From: Nitrospira sp.
Lineage (GTDB): Bacteria; Nitrospirota; Nitrospiria; Nitrospirales; Nitrospiraceae
Direction of reading: 5' to 3'
Assembly (NCBI GenBank): GCA_024331045.1
Contig: JANDJC010000003.1
Location: 1 to 64,000 of the forward strand
DNA: 64,000 nucleotides
Below the pieces are notes generated by a model, which saw only the letters and a program-made list of their open reading frames with translations, made no database searches and was not told the DNA's origin. Numbering within the stretch: the first letter of the stretch is position 1; the number at the start of each line of letters is the position of its first letter. Made by a program: the position numbers and the translations under genes. Below, piece by piece: positions 15,643 through 23,283 of this stretch.

Positions 15643-17049
15643 ATGGCTTTTACGGGTTCAGCACCCAGACACCGGAGCGCACACCCAAGGGCATTGGCCC
15701 GCGCACTGCCTGGAATGCGGAGGAGCGCGGTACTCTGCGCCATGATCATAAGCCTTGTCACGGCTGGACCGCATCGCTCCATGGCCACGGAGATTGCTCC
15801 AGTCAAAACCCTCCTGACGAACGGCCTGACGGTGATCGTGCTGGAGCAACACGATCTTCCCCTGGTTCATATCCAGGCCCTGATCAAAGCCGGGTCCGCC
15901 CATGATCCCCCAGAAAAAGCCGGTCTCGCAAACCTGACGGCCAGTCTTTTGGACGAGGGGACCACGACCCGGTCGTCGAAGCAACTCGCTGAGCAGATCG
16001 ATTTTATCGGCGCAGCGCTCGAAATCGACACGAGCGAAGATTTCACGACCGTTTCGATGCGCGTGCTTAAAAAAGATGTGGGGCTTGGCTTCACTCTGCT
16101 ATCAGACGTGCTGCTCCATCCGATCTTCCCTCAGCGAGAATTCGAGCGGGTCCGTGCTCAGATCTTGGGGGAAATTGCTAGCGACAACGACGATCCGACC
16201 CGCCTTGCCATGAAGACGTTCCATCAACTGGTTTTCCCGAATCATCCCTATTACTGGCCGGTGATTGGGTTCGAGGACACGGTCTCACACATCGAGTGGC
16301 GAGACATCCAACATTTTTACACAAAGGAATATCTTCCCAATCAAACCATTCTGGTCATCGTCGGCGACATCACGGTGGAGCAGGCAACAGGGCTCGCCCG
16401 TACCCACTTTGGCTCGTGGAAAGCGGGGCCCCTTCCAGCTCGACCGGCCAAGAGGCCTGCCAGCCTCGACAAGAAAATCGTCCGGCTAATCGACAAAGAC
16501 CTCACGCAATCCACAATTGTCCTGGGCCATGGAGGCATTAGCCGCACCAACCCAGATTTCTACGCCATCACGGTGATGAACCACATCCTGGGCGCTGGCG
16601 GATTCTCCTCGCGGCTCATGGACACCGTCCGCGACAAACAAGGGCTTGTCTATGGAATTACAAGCCATTACGACGCGAGGGTCATGCCCGGTCCGTTCTG
16701 GGTCAGTCTTCAGACCAAGACGGACACGACAAACCAGGCGATCGAGGCGGTGCTGGCCGAGATCAAGGCCATACGCGACGCCCCCGTCAGCGATCAGGAA
16801 CTCGCCGAAGCCAAAGCGTTTCTGATCGGCAGCTTTCCGCTTCGATTCGACACCACGGCGAAGCTGGCGCGCCTACTGGCGCAGGTGGAGTTTTATGGAT
16901 TAGGATTTGAATATTTCTCCCTCTACCCCAAGTTGATCGAACGTGTCACCAAGGAAGACGTCCAGCGGGTGGCCAAGCAGTATCTCAATCCCCGGCACTA
17001 TGCCCTGGTGGTCGTCGGCAACCTCACGAAGGCCAATGTGCGGCACTAG
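15643..17049 (+). CDS. M16-family peptidase homologue, non-catalytic partner
   Basis: A 468-residue M16 protein in which the HxxEH motif is lost: at the matching place (GLANLTASLLDEG) all three key residues are replaced. The second-domain features are kept, including VRDKQGLVYGI, which is typical of the partner subunit in M16B pairs. It has a hydrophobic segment (AVLCAMIISLVTAG) after 28 residues; an internal ATG at 15715 would give a more ordinary signal peptide. It lies 12 bp after the catalytic gene, so the two are co-expressed and probably form one heterodimeric periplasmic protease. Confidence 0.9.
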   Translation: MAFTGSAPRHRSAHPRALARALPGMRRSAVLCAMIISLVTAGPHRSMATEIAPVKTLLTNGLTVIVLEQHDLPLVHIQALIKAGSAHDPPEKAGLANLTASLLDEGTTTRSSKQLAEQIDFIGAALEIDTSEDFTTVSMRVLKKDVGLGFTLLSDVLLHPIFPQREFERVRAQILGEIASDNDDPTRLAMKTFHQLVFPNHPYYWPVIGFEDTVSHIEWRDIQHFYTKEYLPNQTILVIVGDITVEQATGLARTHFGSWKAGPLPARPAKRPASLDKKIVRLIDKDLTQSTIVLGHGGISRTNPDFYAITVMNHILGAGGFSSRLMDTVRDKQGLVYGITSHYDARVMPGPFWVSLQTKTDTTNQAIEAVLAEIKAIRDAPVSDQELAEAKAFLIGSFPLRFDTTAKLARLLAQVEFYGLGFEYFSLYPKLIERVTKEDVQRVAKQYLNPRHYALVVVGNLTKANVRH

Positions 17050-17088
17050 TGAACCATGGCCGCTCGTTACAGCCTAGCGGAGGGCATC

Positions 17089-17922
17089 ATGCCCCCTACG
17101 GAACTTCGGAGCAAACTGGACCGTCTCAAGGCCATCCTGTCCGAGCTGGGCTCGGTGCTGGTGGCCTACTCCGGCGGCGTTGACAGTAGCCTCCTCCTGA
17201 AGGTCGCCCATATGCAATTGGGCGCCCGGGCGATCGGTGTCACCGCCGTCTCGCCTACATTTCCTGCCATTGAACTCGAAGAAGCTCTGCGGATTGCCGC
17301 AGAGATCGGCGCGCGCCACGAGATTGTGCATACCAATCAGTTGGAGATTCCCTCGTTTGTCATCAATGACGCAACCCGTTGCTTCCATTGTAAATCGGAC
17401 CTCTATCAACTGTTGAGGGCGCGACAGCCATCGAATATCGCCGCTCACATCGTTGATGGAACTCACCGAGACGACTTAGGAGACGATCGGCCCGGCATCG
17501 CGGCAGCGCGCAAGTGGGGAGTCCTGAGCCCCCTCGTTGACGCCGGCTTAACGAAGGCCGACGTTCGCAATTTGGCCCGTGAGCTCGGACTCTCGAACTG
17601 GGACAAACCGGCAGCCGCCTGCCTGGCCTCCAGAATCCCGCGTGGCACACCAATCACGATTGAAAAATTGACCCGCGTCGAACGGGCCGAGGCCGTTCTT
17701 CGACAGGAAGGATTGCGGCATGTCCGTATTCGCGACCATGGGGAACTCGCCAGGATCGAAGTCAGCCCACCGGACATCCCGACACTTCTCGACCCTGAAC
17801 GGCGGGAGAAGATCGTCGCCGCCATCAAGAAGACTGGATTTGTGTTCGTGACGCTCGATCTTGAGGGATACCGTGCCGGAGGAGTCGGTCTCTCGCCTCT
17901 CCGGTCATGCTCGCCTCACTGA
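17089..17922 (+). CDS. larE: LarE-type ATP-dependent sulfur transferase
   Basis: A 277-residue PP-loop protein. The adenylation loop SGGVDSS is near residue 30. RCFHCK gives a CxxC pair, and the conserved cysteine in AACLASRIPRG corresponds to the LarE sulfur-donating site. LarE proteins thiolate the pyridinium dicarboxylate precursor of the nickel pincer cofactor of lactate racemase and relatives. ATG at 17089 follows GGAGG and is preferred to ATG at 17056. No larA, larB or larC is nearby, so the cofactor pathway is only inferred. Its 3' end overlaps the convergent atpF by 7 bp. Confidence 0.87.
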   Translation: MPPTELRSKLDRLKAILSELGSVLVAYSGGVDSSLLLKVAHMQLGARAIGVTAVSPTFPAIELEEALRIAAEIGARHEIVHTNQLEIPSFVINDATRCFHCKSDLYQLLRARQPSNIAAHIVDGTHRDDLGDDRPGIAAARKWGVLSPLVDAGLTKADVRNLARELGLSNWDKPAAACLASRIPRGTPITIEKLTRVERAEAVLRQEGLRHVRIRDHGELARIEVSPPDIPTLLDPERREKIVAAIKKTGFVFVTLDLEGYRAGGVGLSPLRSCSPH

Positions 17923-18422
17923 TGAGGCGATCGTGAAAGGGCGGCAAGGGCTTCGTCCGCCAATCGCCGATGATCGGCGTCGGTCAGGCTCCGCTGAAGA
18001 ACCTGTTCCGCCACCATGAGAGCCAAGTCGGTGGTTTGGGAGCGGATTTCCTGCACGGCCCGCCGGCGTTCTTGCTCAATCTCGCGCAGAGCATCGCCCT
18101 TGATCCGCTCAGCGTCCGCCGTCATTCGTTGCTCGTTCTCTTCCATAAGGCGTTGCGCCCGCTCTCTGGCGGCGGCTAGGATAGTTTCGGCTTCCTTGGA
18201 AACGGCGGCCAATTTGGCTTCATACTCTCTGAGGATCCGTTCCGCCTCGGACCGATGTCGCTCGGCTTCATCCAAGCTGTCTTTGATCTTCCGCTCACGC
18301 TCTTCGAGTACTCTCAAAAGAGGAGGGAACGCATACTTGTACAGGATGAAAAATAAAATGGCGAAGGAGACAATTTCCCAAAAAATCAGCGAGGAGTAAA
18401 AGTGTGTTTCGAACTGTGGCAT
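17916..18422 (-). CDS. atpF: ATP synthase F0 subunit b
   Basis: A 168-residue b subunit: one N-terminal membrane helix (LIFWEIVSFAILFFILYKYAF, about residues 12-32), then a long charged coiled coil typical of the peripheral stalk that ties F0 to F1. It is the last gene of the atpI-B-E-F run. Only one b-type gene is present (no b/b' pair), and no delta subunit or other F1 gene follows, because the next gene is the convergent larE. The F1 genes must be elsewhere. Confidence 0.93.
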   Translation of the reverse strand: MPQFETHFYSSLIFWEIVSFAILFFILYKYAFPPLLRVLEERERKIKDSLDEAERHRSEAERILREYEAKLAAVSKEAETILAAARERAQRLMEENEQRMTADAERIKGDALREIEQERRRAVQEIRSQTTDLALMVAEQVLQRSLTDADHRRLADEALAALSRSPHQ

Positions 18423-18491
18423 TCCACTTTTCAGGAAGGTCCAACCAGGGAACGGCCGGCCAGCCGTCCCGGCTTGGACCTACACCTGCTC

Positions 18492-18722
18492 CTACTTGCG
18501 AAGCCCCATGATGATAAACGCGATGACGAGGCCGTACAAGGCAATGGCCTCCACCAAGGCGAAGCCAATCCACATGTATTTTCCGACCCGGCCTTCGGCC
18601 TCCGGTTGACGAGCGACCGCCTCTATCATTTTCCCGAAAATATAGCCAATCCCGACGCCGGCGCCGGCGAACCCCGCCGCCGCCAATCCCATACCCAACA
18701 ATGCTGCTGCCGCTGAATCCAT
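18492..18722 (-). CDS. atpE: ATP synthase F0 subunit c
   Basis: A 76-residue two-helix c subunit. Helix 1 has the glycine/alanine-rich packing motif (GLAAAGFAGAGVGIGYIFG), the polar loop is ARQPEAEG, and helix 2 carries the ion-binding glutamate in GFALVEAIALYG. The first helix has no glutamine of the sodium-binding signature, so proton use is likely. ATG at 18722 has a good AGGGAGGA site; an upstream in-frame start would add only a non-family leader. It lies 36 bp after atpB. Confidence 0.95.
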   Translation of the reverse strand: MDSAAAALLGMGLAAAGFAGAGVGIGYIFGKMIEAVARQPEAEGRVGKYMWIGFALVEAIALYGLVIAFIIMGLRK

Positions 18723-18758
18723 CGTCGTTCGTTCCTCCCTTGTCTGTTCCGGCACACG

Positions 18759-19508
18759 TCAGTGCGCCTGCTCATCATGACCATGCAAATGAAATGCATC
18801 ACCCAAGTAGACGCAGGTCAACACGGTGAAAATATAGGCCTGAATAAACGCGATGCCAAGCTCCAGTCCGTTCATCGCGATGGTAAACGCAAAGGGCAAC
18901 CATCCAATCAGCACTCCGCCGCTGACCGTGAGCCCAAACAACACGCCGAGGATGACATGTCCCGCGGTCATGTTGGCAAACAACCGTACCGCCAAGGAAA
19001 TAGGGCGGGCCAATTGACTGATCAACTCAATGGGAATCATGAGCGGCACGAGCCATGCCGGCGTTCCCGGTGGCACTAAAATTCCGAGAAACTTCGCTCC
19101 ATGGAGCGCGACGCCCATCACCAGACTGAGTCCATAGACAGCAAACGCAAAGAGGGCGGTCACGATAATTTGGCTGGTCACGGTGTAGGAGCCGGGAACC
19201 AGTCCAATCAAATTGCAAAACAGGATAAACAAAAAGAGCGTGGCGACGAGAGGAAAGAATTTCATCCCTCTTTCGCCCATCGTATCCAAAATGATTCCTC
19301 GGATGAACTCAACCAGCATTTCCGCTAGACTTTGAAGTTTGCTGGGAACCAGCCTGCGCGCGGAGCCGGCCATCACCATCAATACCGCCACCAGTGCCAC
19401 CACAATCCACATGGTCAAAACGGCTTTGTTGATAGAAATGTCCACTCCGCCAACCTCAATCGGTATGAAGTTGTGCAATTCAAACGGATGTAGCGGATTT
19501 TCCTCCAT
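18759..19508 (-). CDS. atpB: ATP synthase F0 subunit a
   Basis: A 249-residue a subunit with about five or six membrane helices. The proton half-channel helix contains the essential arginine in ISQLARPISLAVRLFANMTAGH. The last helix ends in a His-rich tail (FHLHGHDEQAH). ATG at 19508 gives the family-like start MEENPLHPFELHNF; the open frame farther upstream overlaps atpI and is not conserved. It sits between atpI and atpE in the standard F0 order. Confidence 0.95.
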   Translation of the reverse strand: MEENPLHPFELHNFIPIEVGGVDISINKAVLTMWIVVALVAVLMVMAGSARRLVPSKLQSLAEMLVEFIRGIILDTMGERGMKFFPLVATLFLFILFCNLIGLVPGSYTVTSQIIVTALFAFAVYGLSLVMGVALHGAKFLGILVPPGTPAWLVPLMIPIELISQLARPISLAVRLFANMTAGHVILGVLFGLTVSGGVLIGWLPFAFTIAMNGLELGIAFIQAYIFTVLTCVYLGDAFHLHGHDEQAH

Positions 19509-19533
19509 AGACGAATGGCCCTTCCAACTATGT

Positions 19534-19782
19534 TTATTGCTTTGTCTGATCCGTCTTGCCCGCTCCCCCCTGCCATCGTTGCGCAAGCCGATAAGCGTTG
19601 CGCACCCCAGCAATGGCGCCCAACATCAACCCGGTCACAAGTCCCCACGGCTCAGTTTCCAACACATATTCATCAACCGCCCACCCCAATCCTCCTCCTA
19701 CAATCAACGCGGCGATCAGTTCCGTTCCAAGACGAACGGCCTGGCCCAGCCCCGCGTAGAATGGATCATCTGAATGGGGCAT
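19534..19782 (-). CDS. atpI: AtpI/AtpZ-like ATP synthase accessory protein
   Basis: An 82-residue protein with two hydrophobic helices: GTELIAALIVGGGLGWAVDE, then WGLVTGLMLGAIAGVRNAYRLA. This is the F0F1-gate/AtpZ pattern. These small proteins help c-ring assembly or cation supply. ATG at 19782 is preferred; a TTG two codons earlier is in frame. It is the first gene of the F0 run and divergent from pabB, so the operon promoter should lie in 19783-20007, where I see no clear consensus. Confidence 0.85.
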   Translation of the reverse strand: MPHSDDPFYAGLGQAVRLGTELIAALIVGGGLGWAVDEYVLETEPWGLVTGLMLGAIAGVRNAYRLAQRWQGGAGKTDQTKQ

Positions 19783-20007
19783 TCCCAACCCACGGAAGGC
19801 ACGTCAGCGTGCGGGACCCTCGGAAGGCGATGTCACAACAGCACGTGAGTAGACCCTACCTACGATGGGCCACCGATTTAAGCAGAACCCTCTTCGCGAA
19901 GTCAAGCCAGCGACCAGCGGCACTAACCTCAACTGGGGAAAATGAAGCTGGCAAAGGAGCATGCTCTGTCTAGTGACGCAGACGCGCCCGAAACGGTAGA
20001 GTACAGT

Positions 20008-21492
20008 ATGCTCACAACTTCCCTGCATTCTCTCCCTTTCCTGCAAGGTCCCCCGACCCCCCTGTCGATGACCATGGATCGTCTCCCCTGTTCTCCCTTC
20101 GAACTCTATACGAAGGTGGCATCGACCCACCGGCCTTCCTTTCTATTCGAAAGCGGCGTCCACCTTCCTTCAACAGGCCGGTATTCGTTTTTTGCCTGCG
20201 ACCCTTATCTGATTGTGAGGGGCACATCGCTCCATTCTGTTCAACAGACGGCCGATGGGCACGAGCAACAAGGCGACGCTCCCTTCCTCCATCTCAGCAG
20301 ACTGCTCAGCCAATCATATATCACCCGCCCTCCCCATCTCCCCCCCTTCTTCGGCGGCGCCGTGGGCTATTTCAGTTACGATCTGGCTCGGCAGTTTGAA
20401 CGGCTTCCTACCCTCTCGCATGACGACCTGGCAACGCCAGACCTGGAATTCGCTTTCTTTGATCTGGTGGCGGCGGTGGATCATGAGCAGAATCGCCTGA
20501 TCTTGATGTATTGCCCACCGCTCGAACGGTTCTTGGGGGAGCCTCGTGAAAAGCTGTTTCGAGAAGGACGTGACCGTTTGACGGCGCTGGCGGCACGCTT
20601 GTCAAGCCCAACGCCGGCCGAGCTTTTCAACGCCCCGTTGCGCTTCACTTTCGAGCCGGAACAATCCCGGTCGTCCTATATCGACCGAGTCCGACGCTGT
20701 CAAGCCTACATTGCAGCCGGTGACATCTATCAGGTCAACCTTTCGCACCGCTTTACCGTCACTGGTCTCATCGACTCCGTGCTCCCTCCCTTGCTGTGGG
20801 ATCTGCTCGCCTACCGGCAAGTGCGCGCCTTGAACCCTTCGCCGTTTTCAGGCCTCCTCCGCTTCCCGCACACCAGCCTGATTAGCTCATCACCGGAACG
20901 GCTGGTCCGTCTCAGGGGCCGCCGGGCCGATACCCGGCCGATCGCCGGCACCAGACCACGCGGCAGAGACGTCGCTACCGACCAACGGCTTGCTCACGAG
21001 TTGCAAGCCAATGAAAAAGAACGGGCGGAGCATATCATGTTGGTTGACCTTGAACGGAATGACCTTGGTCGCGTGTGTGAATTCGGCACCATCCAAGTTG
21101 ACGAACTGTTGAGCCTGGAACGATACTCCCACGTGGTCCATTTGGTCTCCAACGTGTCCGGCTTGTTGAAACCCAACGCCACCGGTTTTGATCTCCTACG
21201 GGCCATGTTCCCCGGTGGGACGATCACCGGCGTCCCCAAAGTCCGTTGTATGGAGATCATTGAGGAACTGGAGCCGGTTCGCCGCGGCCCCTACTCTGGA
21301 TCAATGGGGTACATCTGTTGGAGCGGCGACTTGGACTTTAACATCTTGATCAGGACACTCATCCGACGACAGGGGGTGGGGTATCTCCAGGTCGGCGCCG
21401 GAATTGTGACGGACTCAGACCCCGCTCGCGAGTATGAGGAGACCCTTCATAAAGCCCAGGCGTTTTTTCAGGCATTCTCCTCGTCATTTTAA
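20008..21492 (+). CDS. pabB: Aminodeoxychorismate synthase component I (chorismate-binding)
   Basis: A protein of about 494 residues with the anthranilate synthase component I N-terminal domain and a chorismate-binding C-terminal domain. Motifs are SSPERLVRLRG, RPIAGTRPRGRD, ERAEHIMLVDLERNDLGRV and FPGGTITGVPK. The pabB call rests on the next gene, a class IV aminotransferase (PabC type). The PIAGT motif has Ala, as in TrpE and some PabB, and not the Lys of E. coli PabB. ATG at 20008 is chosen; 19942 and 20068 are also in frame. The glutaminase PabA is not in the window. Confidence 0.85.
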   Translation: MLTTSLHSLPFLQGPPTPLSMTMDRLPCSPFELYTKVASTHRPSFLFESGVHLPSTGRYSFFACDPYLIVRGTSLHSVQQTADGHEQQGDAPFLHLSRLLSQSYITRPPHLPPFFGGAVGYFSYDLARQFERLPTLSHDDLATPDLEFAFFDLVAAVDHEQNRLILMYCPPLERFLGEPREKLFREGRDRLTALAARLSSPTPAELFNAPLRFTFEPEQSRSSYIDRVRRCQAYIAAGDIYQVNLSHRFTVTGLIDSVLPPLLWDLLAYRQVRALNPSPFSGLLRFPHTSLISSSPERLVRLRGRRADTRPIAGTRPRGRDVATDQRLAHELQANEKERAEHIMLVDLERNDLGRVCEFGTIQVDELLSLERYSHVVHLVSNVSGLLKPNATGFDLLRAMFPGGTITGVPKVRCMEIIEELEPVRRGPYSGSMGYICWSGDLDFNILIRTLIRRQGVGYLQVGAGIVTDSDPAREYEETLHKAQAFFQAFSSSF

Positions 21493-21505
21493 TGAATCAG
21501 CCCAG

Positions 21506-22408
21506 ATGTGGATCTATCTCAACGGCCGATTTGTTAGGCAGGAAGAGGCGCTGATCTCCGTCTACGATCACGGCTTTTTGTATGGAGACGGGGTCTACGA
21601 AACCCTCCGTTCCTATGGAAGCCGCCTCTTCATGGGCACTCAGCATATTGAGCGGCTCTTTCGATCAGCCGATGCGATCGGTTTGACCATTCCAATTCCC
21701 CCTGCACAGTGGCCAATGCTGCTCTATGAAGCGATGGCCCGCAACGCATTGGGACGGGGCGAGCAGGACGCCTATCTGCGCCTGACCGTCTCGCGTGGCG
21801 TCGGAGCCGTTGGATTGGATCCCTCGCTGTGCTCTTCACCAACGGTCGTTATTATGGCGAAACCTCTTGTCGCTCCCGAGCCGACTCTCTACGAAACCGG
21901 TGTCGCCTTGATCACTGCCACCACGAGGCGGAACCTGCCGACCGCGTTGCCACCCCATATCAAGAGCGCCAATTTTCTCAACAACATCCTCGCCAAACGC
22001 GAGGCCATCGCTGCCGGCGCCTTCGACAGCATCCTGCTCAACTGGCAAGACCAGCTAGCGGAATGCACGGTCAGCAACCTTTTTTTTGTCACCAACGGAC
22101 GTCTCTGTACACCTTCCGTCGAATGCGGCATCCTGGACGGCATTACGCGATCCGTCGTGCTCCAGATCGCCAGGGGAGACGGCATTCCAACAGAAGAAGG
22201 CTGTTACGCGGCGGCCGAACTCCGAGAAGCCGATGAGTGTTTCATCACTAACACCAGCATGGAGATCATGCCTGTCACCTCTGTGGATCGGATGGTAATT
22301 GGGAACGGGAGGCCGGGGCCCTTGACTCGCAGGTTACAACATCTGTTTGCTTCCTCGCGCGATCGTTTTCTGGATCCTTTGCCTGCTCCCAATCCTTTCA
22401 GCCCCTGA
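21506..22408 (+). CDS. pabC: Class IV aminotransferase, probable aminodeoxychorismate lyase
   Basis: A 300-residue fold-type IV PLP enzyme. The start is typical (MWIYLNGRFVRQEEALISVYDHGFLYGDGVYETLR), the PLP lysine lies in HIKSANFLNN, and the phosphate-binding part AECTVSNLFFV follows. The family also contains branched-chain and D-amino acid aminotransferases; the gene lies 13 bp after pabB, so 4-amino-4-deoxychorismate lyase (p-aminobenzoate, folate pathway) is preferred. The ATG at 21506 matches the conserved N-terminus. Confidence 0.83.
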   Translation: MWIYLNGRFVRQEEALISVYDHGFLYGDGVYETLRSYGSRLFMGTQHIERLFRSADAIGLTIPIPPAQWPMLLYEAMARNALGRGEQDAYLRLTVSRGVGAVGLDPSLCSSPTVVIMAKPLVAPEPTLYETGVALITATTRRNLPTALPPHIKSANFLNNILAKREAIAAGAFDSILLNWQDQLAECTVSNLFFVTNGRLCTPSVECGILDGITRSVVLQIARGDGIPTEEGCYAAAELREADECFITNTSMEIMPVTSVDRMVIGNGRPGPLTRRLQHLFASSRDRFLDPLPAPNPFSP

Positions 22409-22539
22409 CCAGTCCGTTTTCCCACACAATTTCAATACCCTCCACACTCAATGACGGGAAGATGGACTGATTCCACGCCCTCTCATGCATAAAACAGGCT
22501 CTTCCTTGACAACCATCAGGAGGCTGCTATCGTTGACAC

Positions 22540-23283
22540 ATGAAGACTCACCGGGCGGCCGTCACTTCCCAGTCATATCTCCGTCATGCTTTCACGCGAC
22601 GAGCAGGAATGGGCGTGCTGACCGCGTGGCTAATCTTGTGGCTAATCGTGCTAAACGGTTTTCCCGTTGTCCTCTCGGCAGCGTCCGAGATGGAAGTCTA
22701 TCAGTACATCGACGCCCAAGGGGTCATCGCCCTCACAAACGTCCCTTCCGATGCACGGTATCGCCGGATCGACCGCTCGGCTAACCCTGTCCACCACCTG
22801 CTCTCTGAAGCAGAGCTTGAACCGACCATCCTCCGATTCTCAAATCGCTATCAAGTGCCTCCCGCACTCATCCGGGCCGTGATCAAGGCCGAATCGGACT
22901 TTAATGCTCACGCAGTCTCTCGAGCAGGAGCGGTTGGGCTCATGCAACTGATGCCCCAGACGGCCGTTCGTCTCGATGTCAAGGATCTCTACGACCCCGA
23001 AGCTAACATTGAAGGAGGAACTAAGTACCTGCGGTTTCTGTTAGACAAGTTTCGCGGTAACCTTCCCCTCGCCCTCGCCGCTTACAACGCGGGAGAACAT
23101 GTCGTCGACCGCTACCACACCCTTCCCCCGATCGAAGAAACTCAGCGCTATGTCCGGAAGGTACTGAAATATTACCGGGCTTTCCTCATGCGGGACCGCT
23201 TAGCCGCCGAGAGAGAGCCGACCTCCTCTGTGGCCTTTGCGCTTCGACCGGGCTTTCAGACGATCGACGCTCTGTCCCCCTGA
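22540..23283 (+). CDS. Lytic transglycosylase with N-terminal DUF4124-like segment
   Basis: A 247-residue exported protein. It has a hydrophobic signal (VLTAWLILWLIVLNGFPVVLSAAS, about residues 26-49), a short DUF4124-like segment (EVYQYIDAQGVIALTNVPSDARY), then an SLT domain with VIKAESDFNAHAVSRAG (catalytic Glu in KAES), GLMQLMPQTA and LALAAYNAGE. It cuts peptidoglycan glycan strands in the periplasm. The last 98 bp are shared with the 3' end of nadB on the other strand. Confidence 0.92.
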   Translation: MKTHRAAVTSQSYLRHAFTRRAGMGVLTAWLILWLIVLNGFPVVLSAASEMEVYQYIDAQGVIALTNVPSDARYRRIDRSANPVHHLLSEAELEPTILRFSNRYQVPPALIRAVIKAESDFNAHAVSRAGAVGLMQLMPQTAVRLDVKDLYDPEANIEGGTKYLRFLLDKFRGNLPLALAAYNAGEHVVDRYHTLPPIEETQRYVRKVLKYYRAFLMRDRLAAEREPTSSVAFALRPGFQTIDALSP

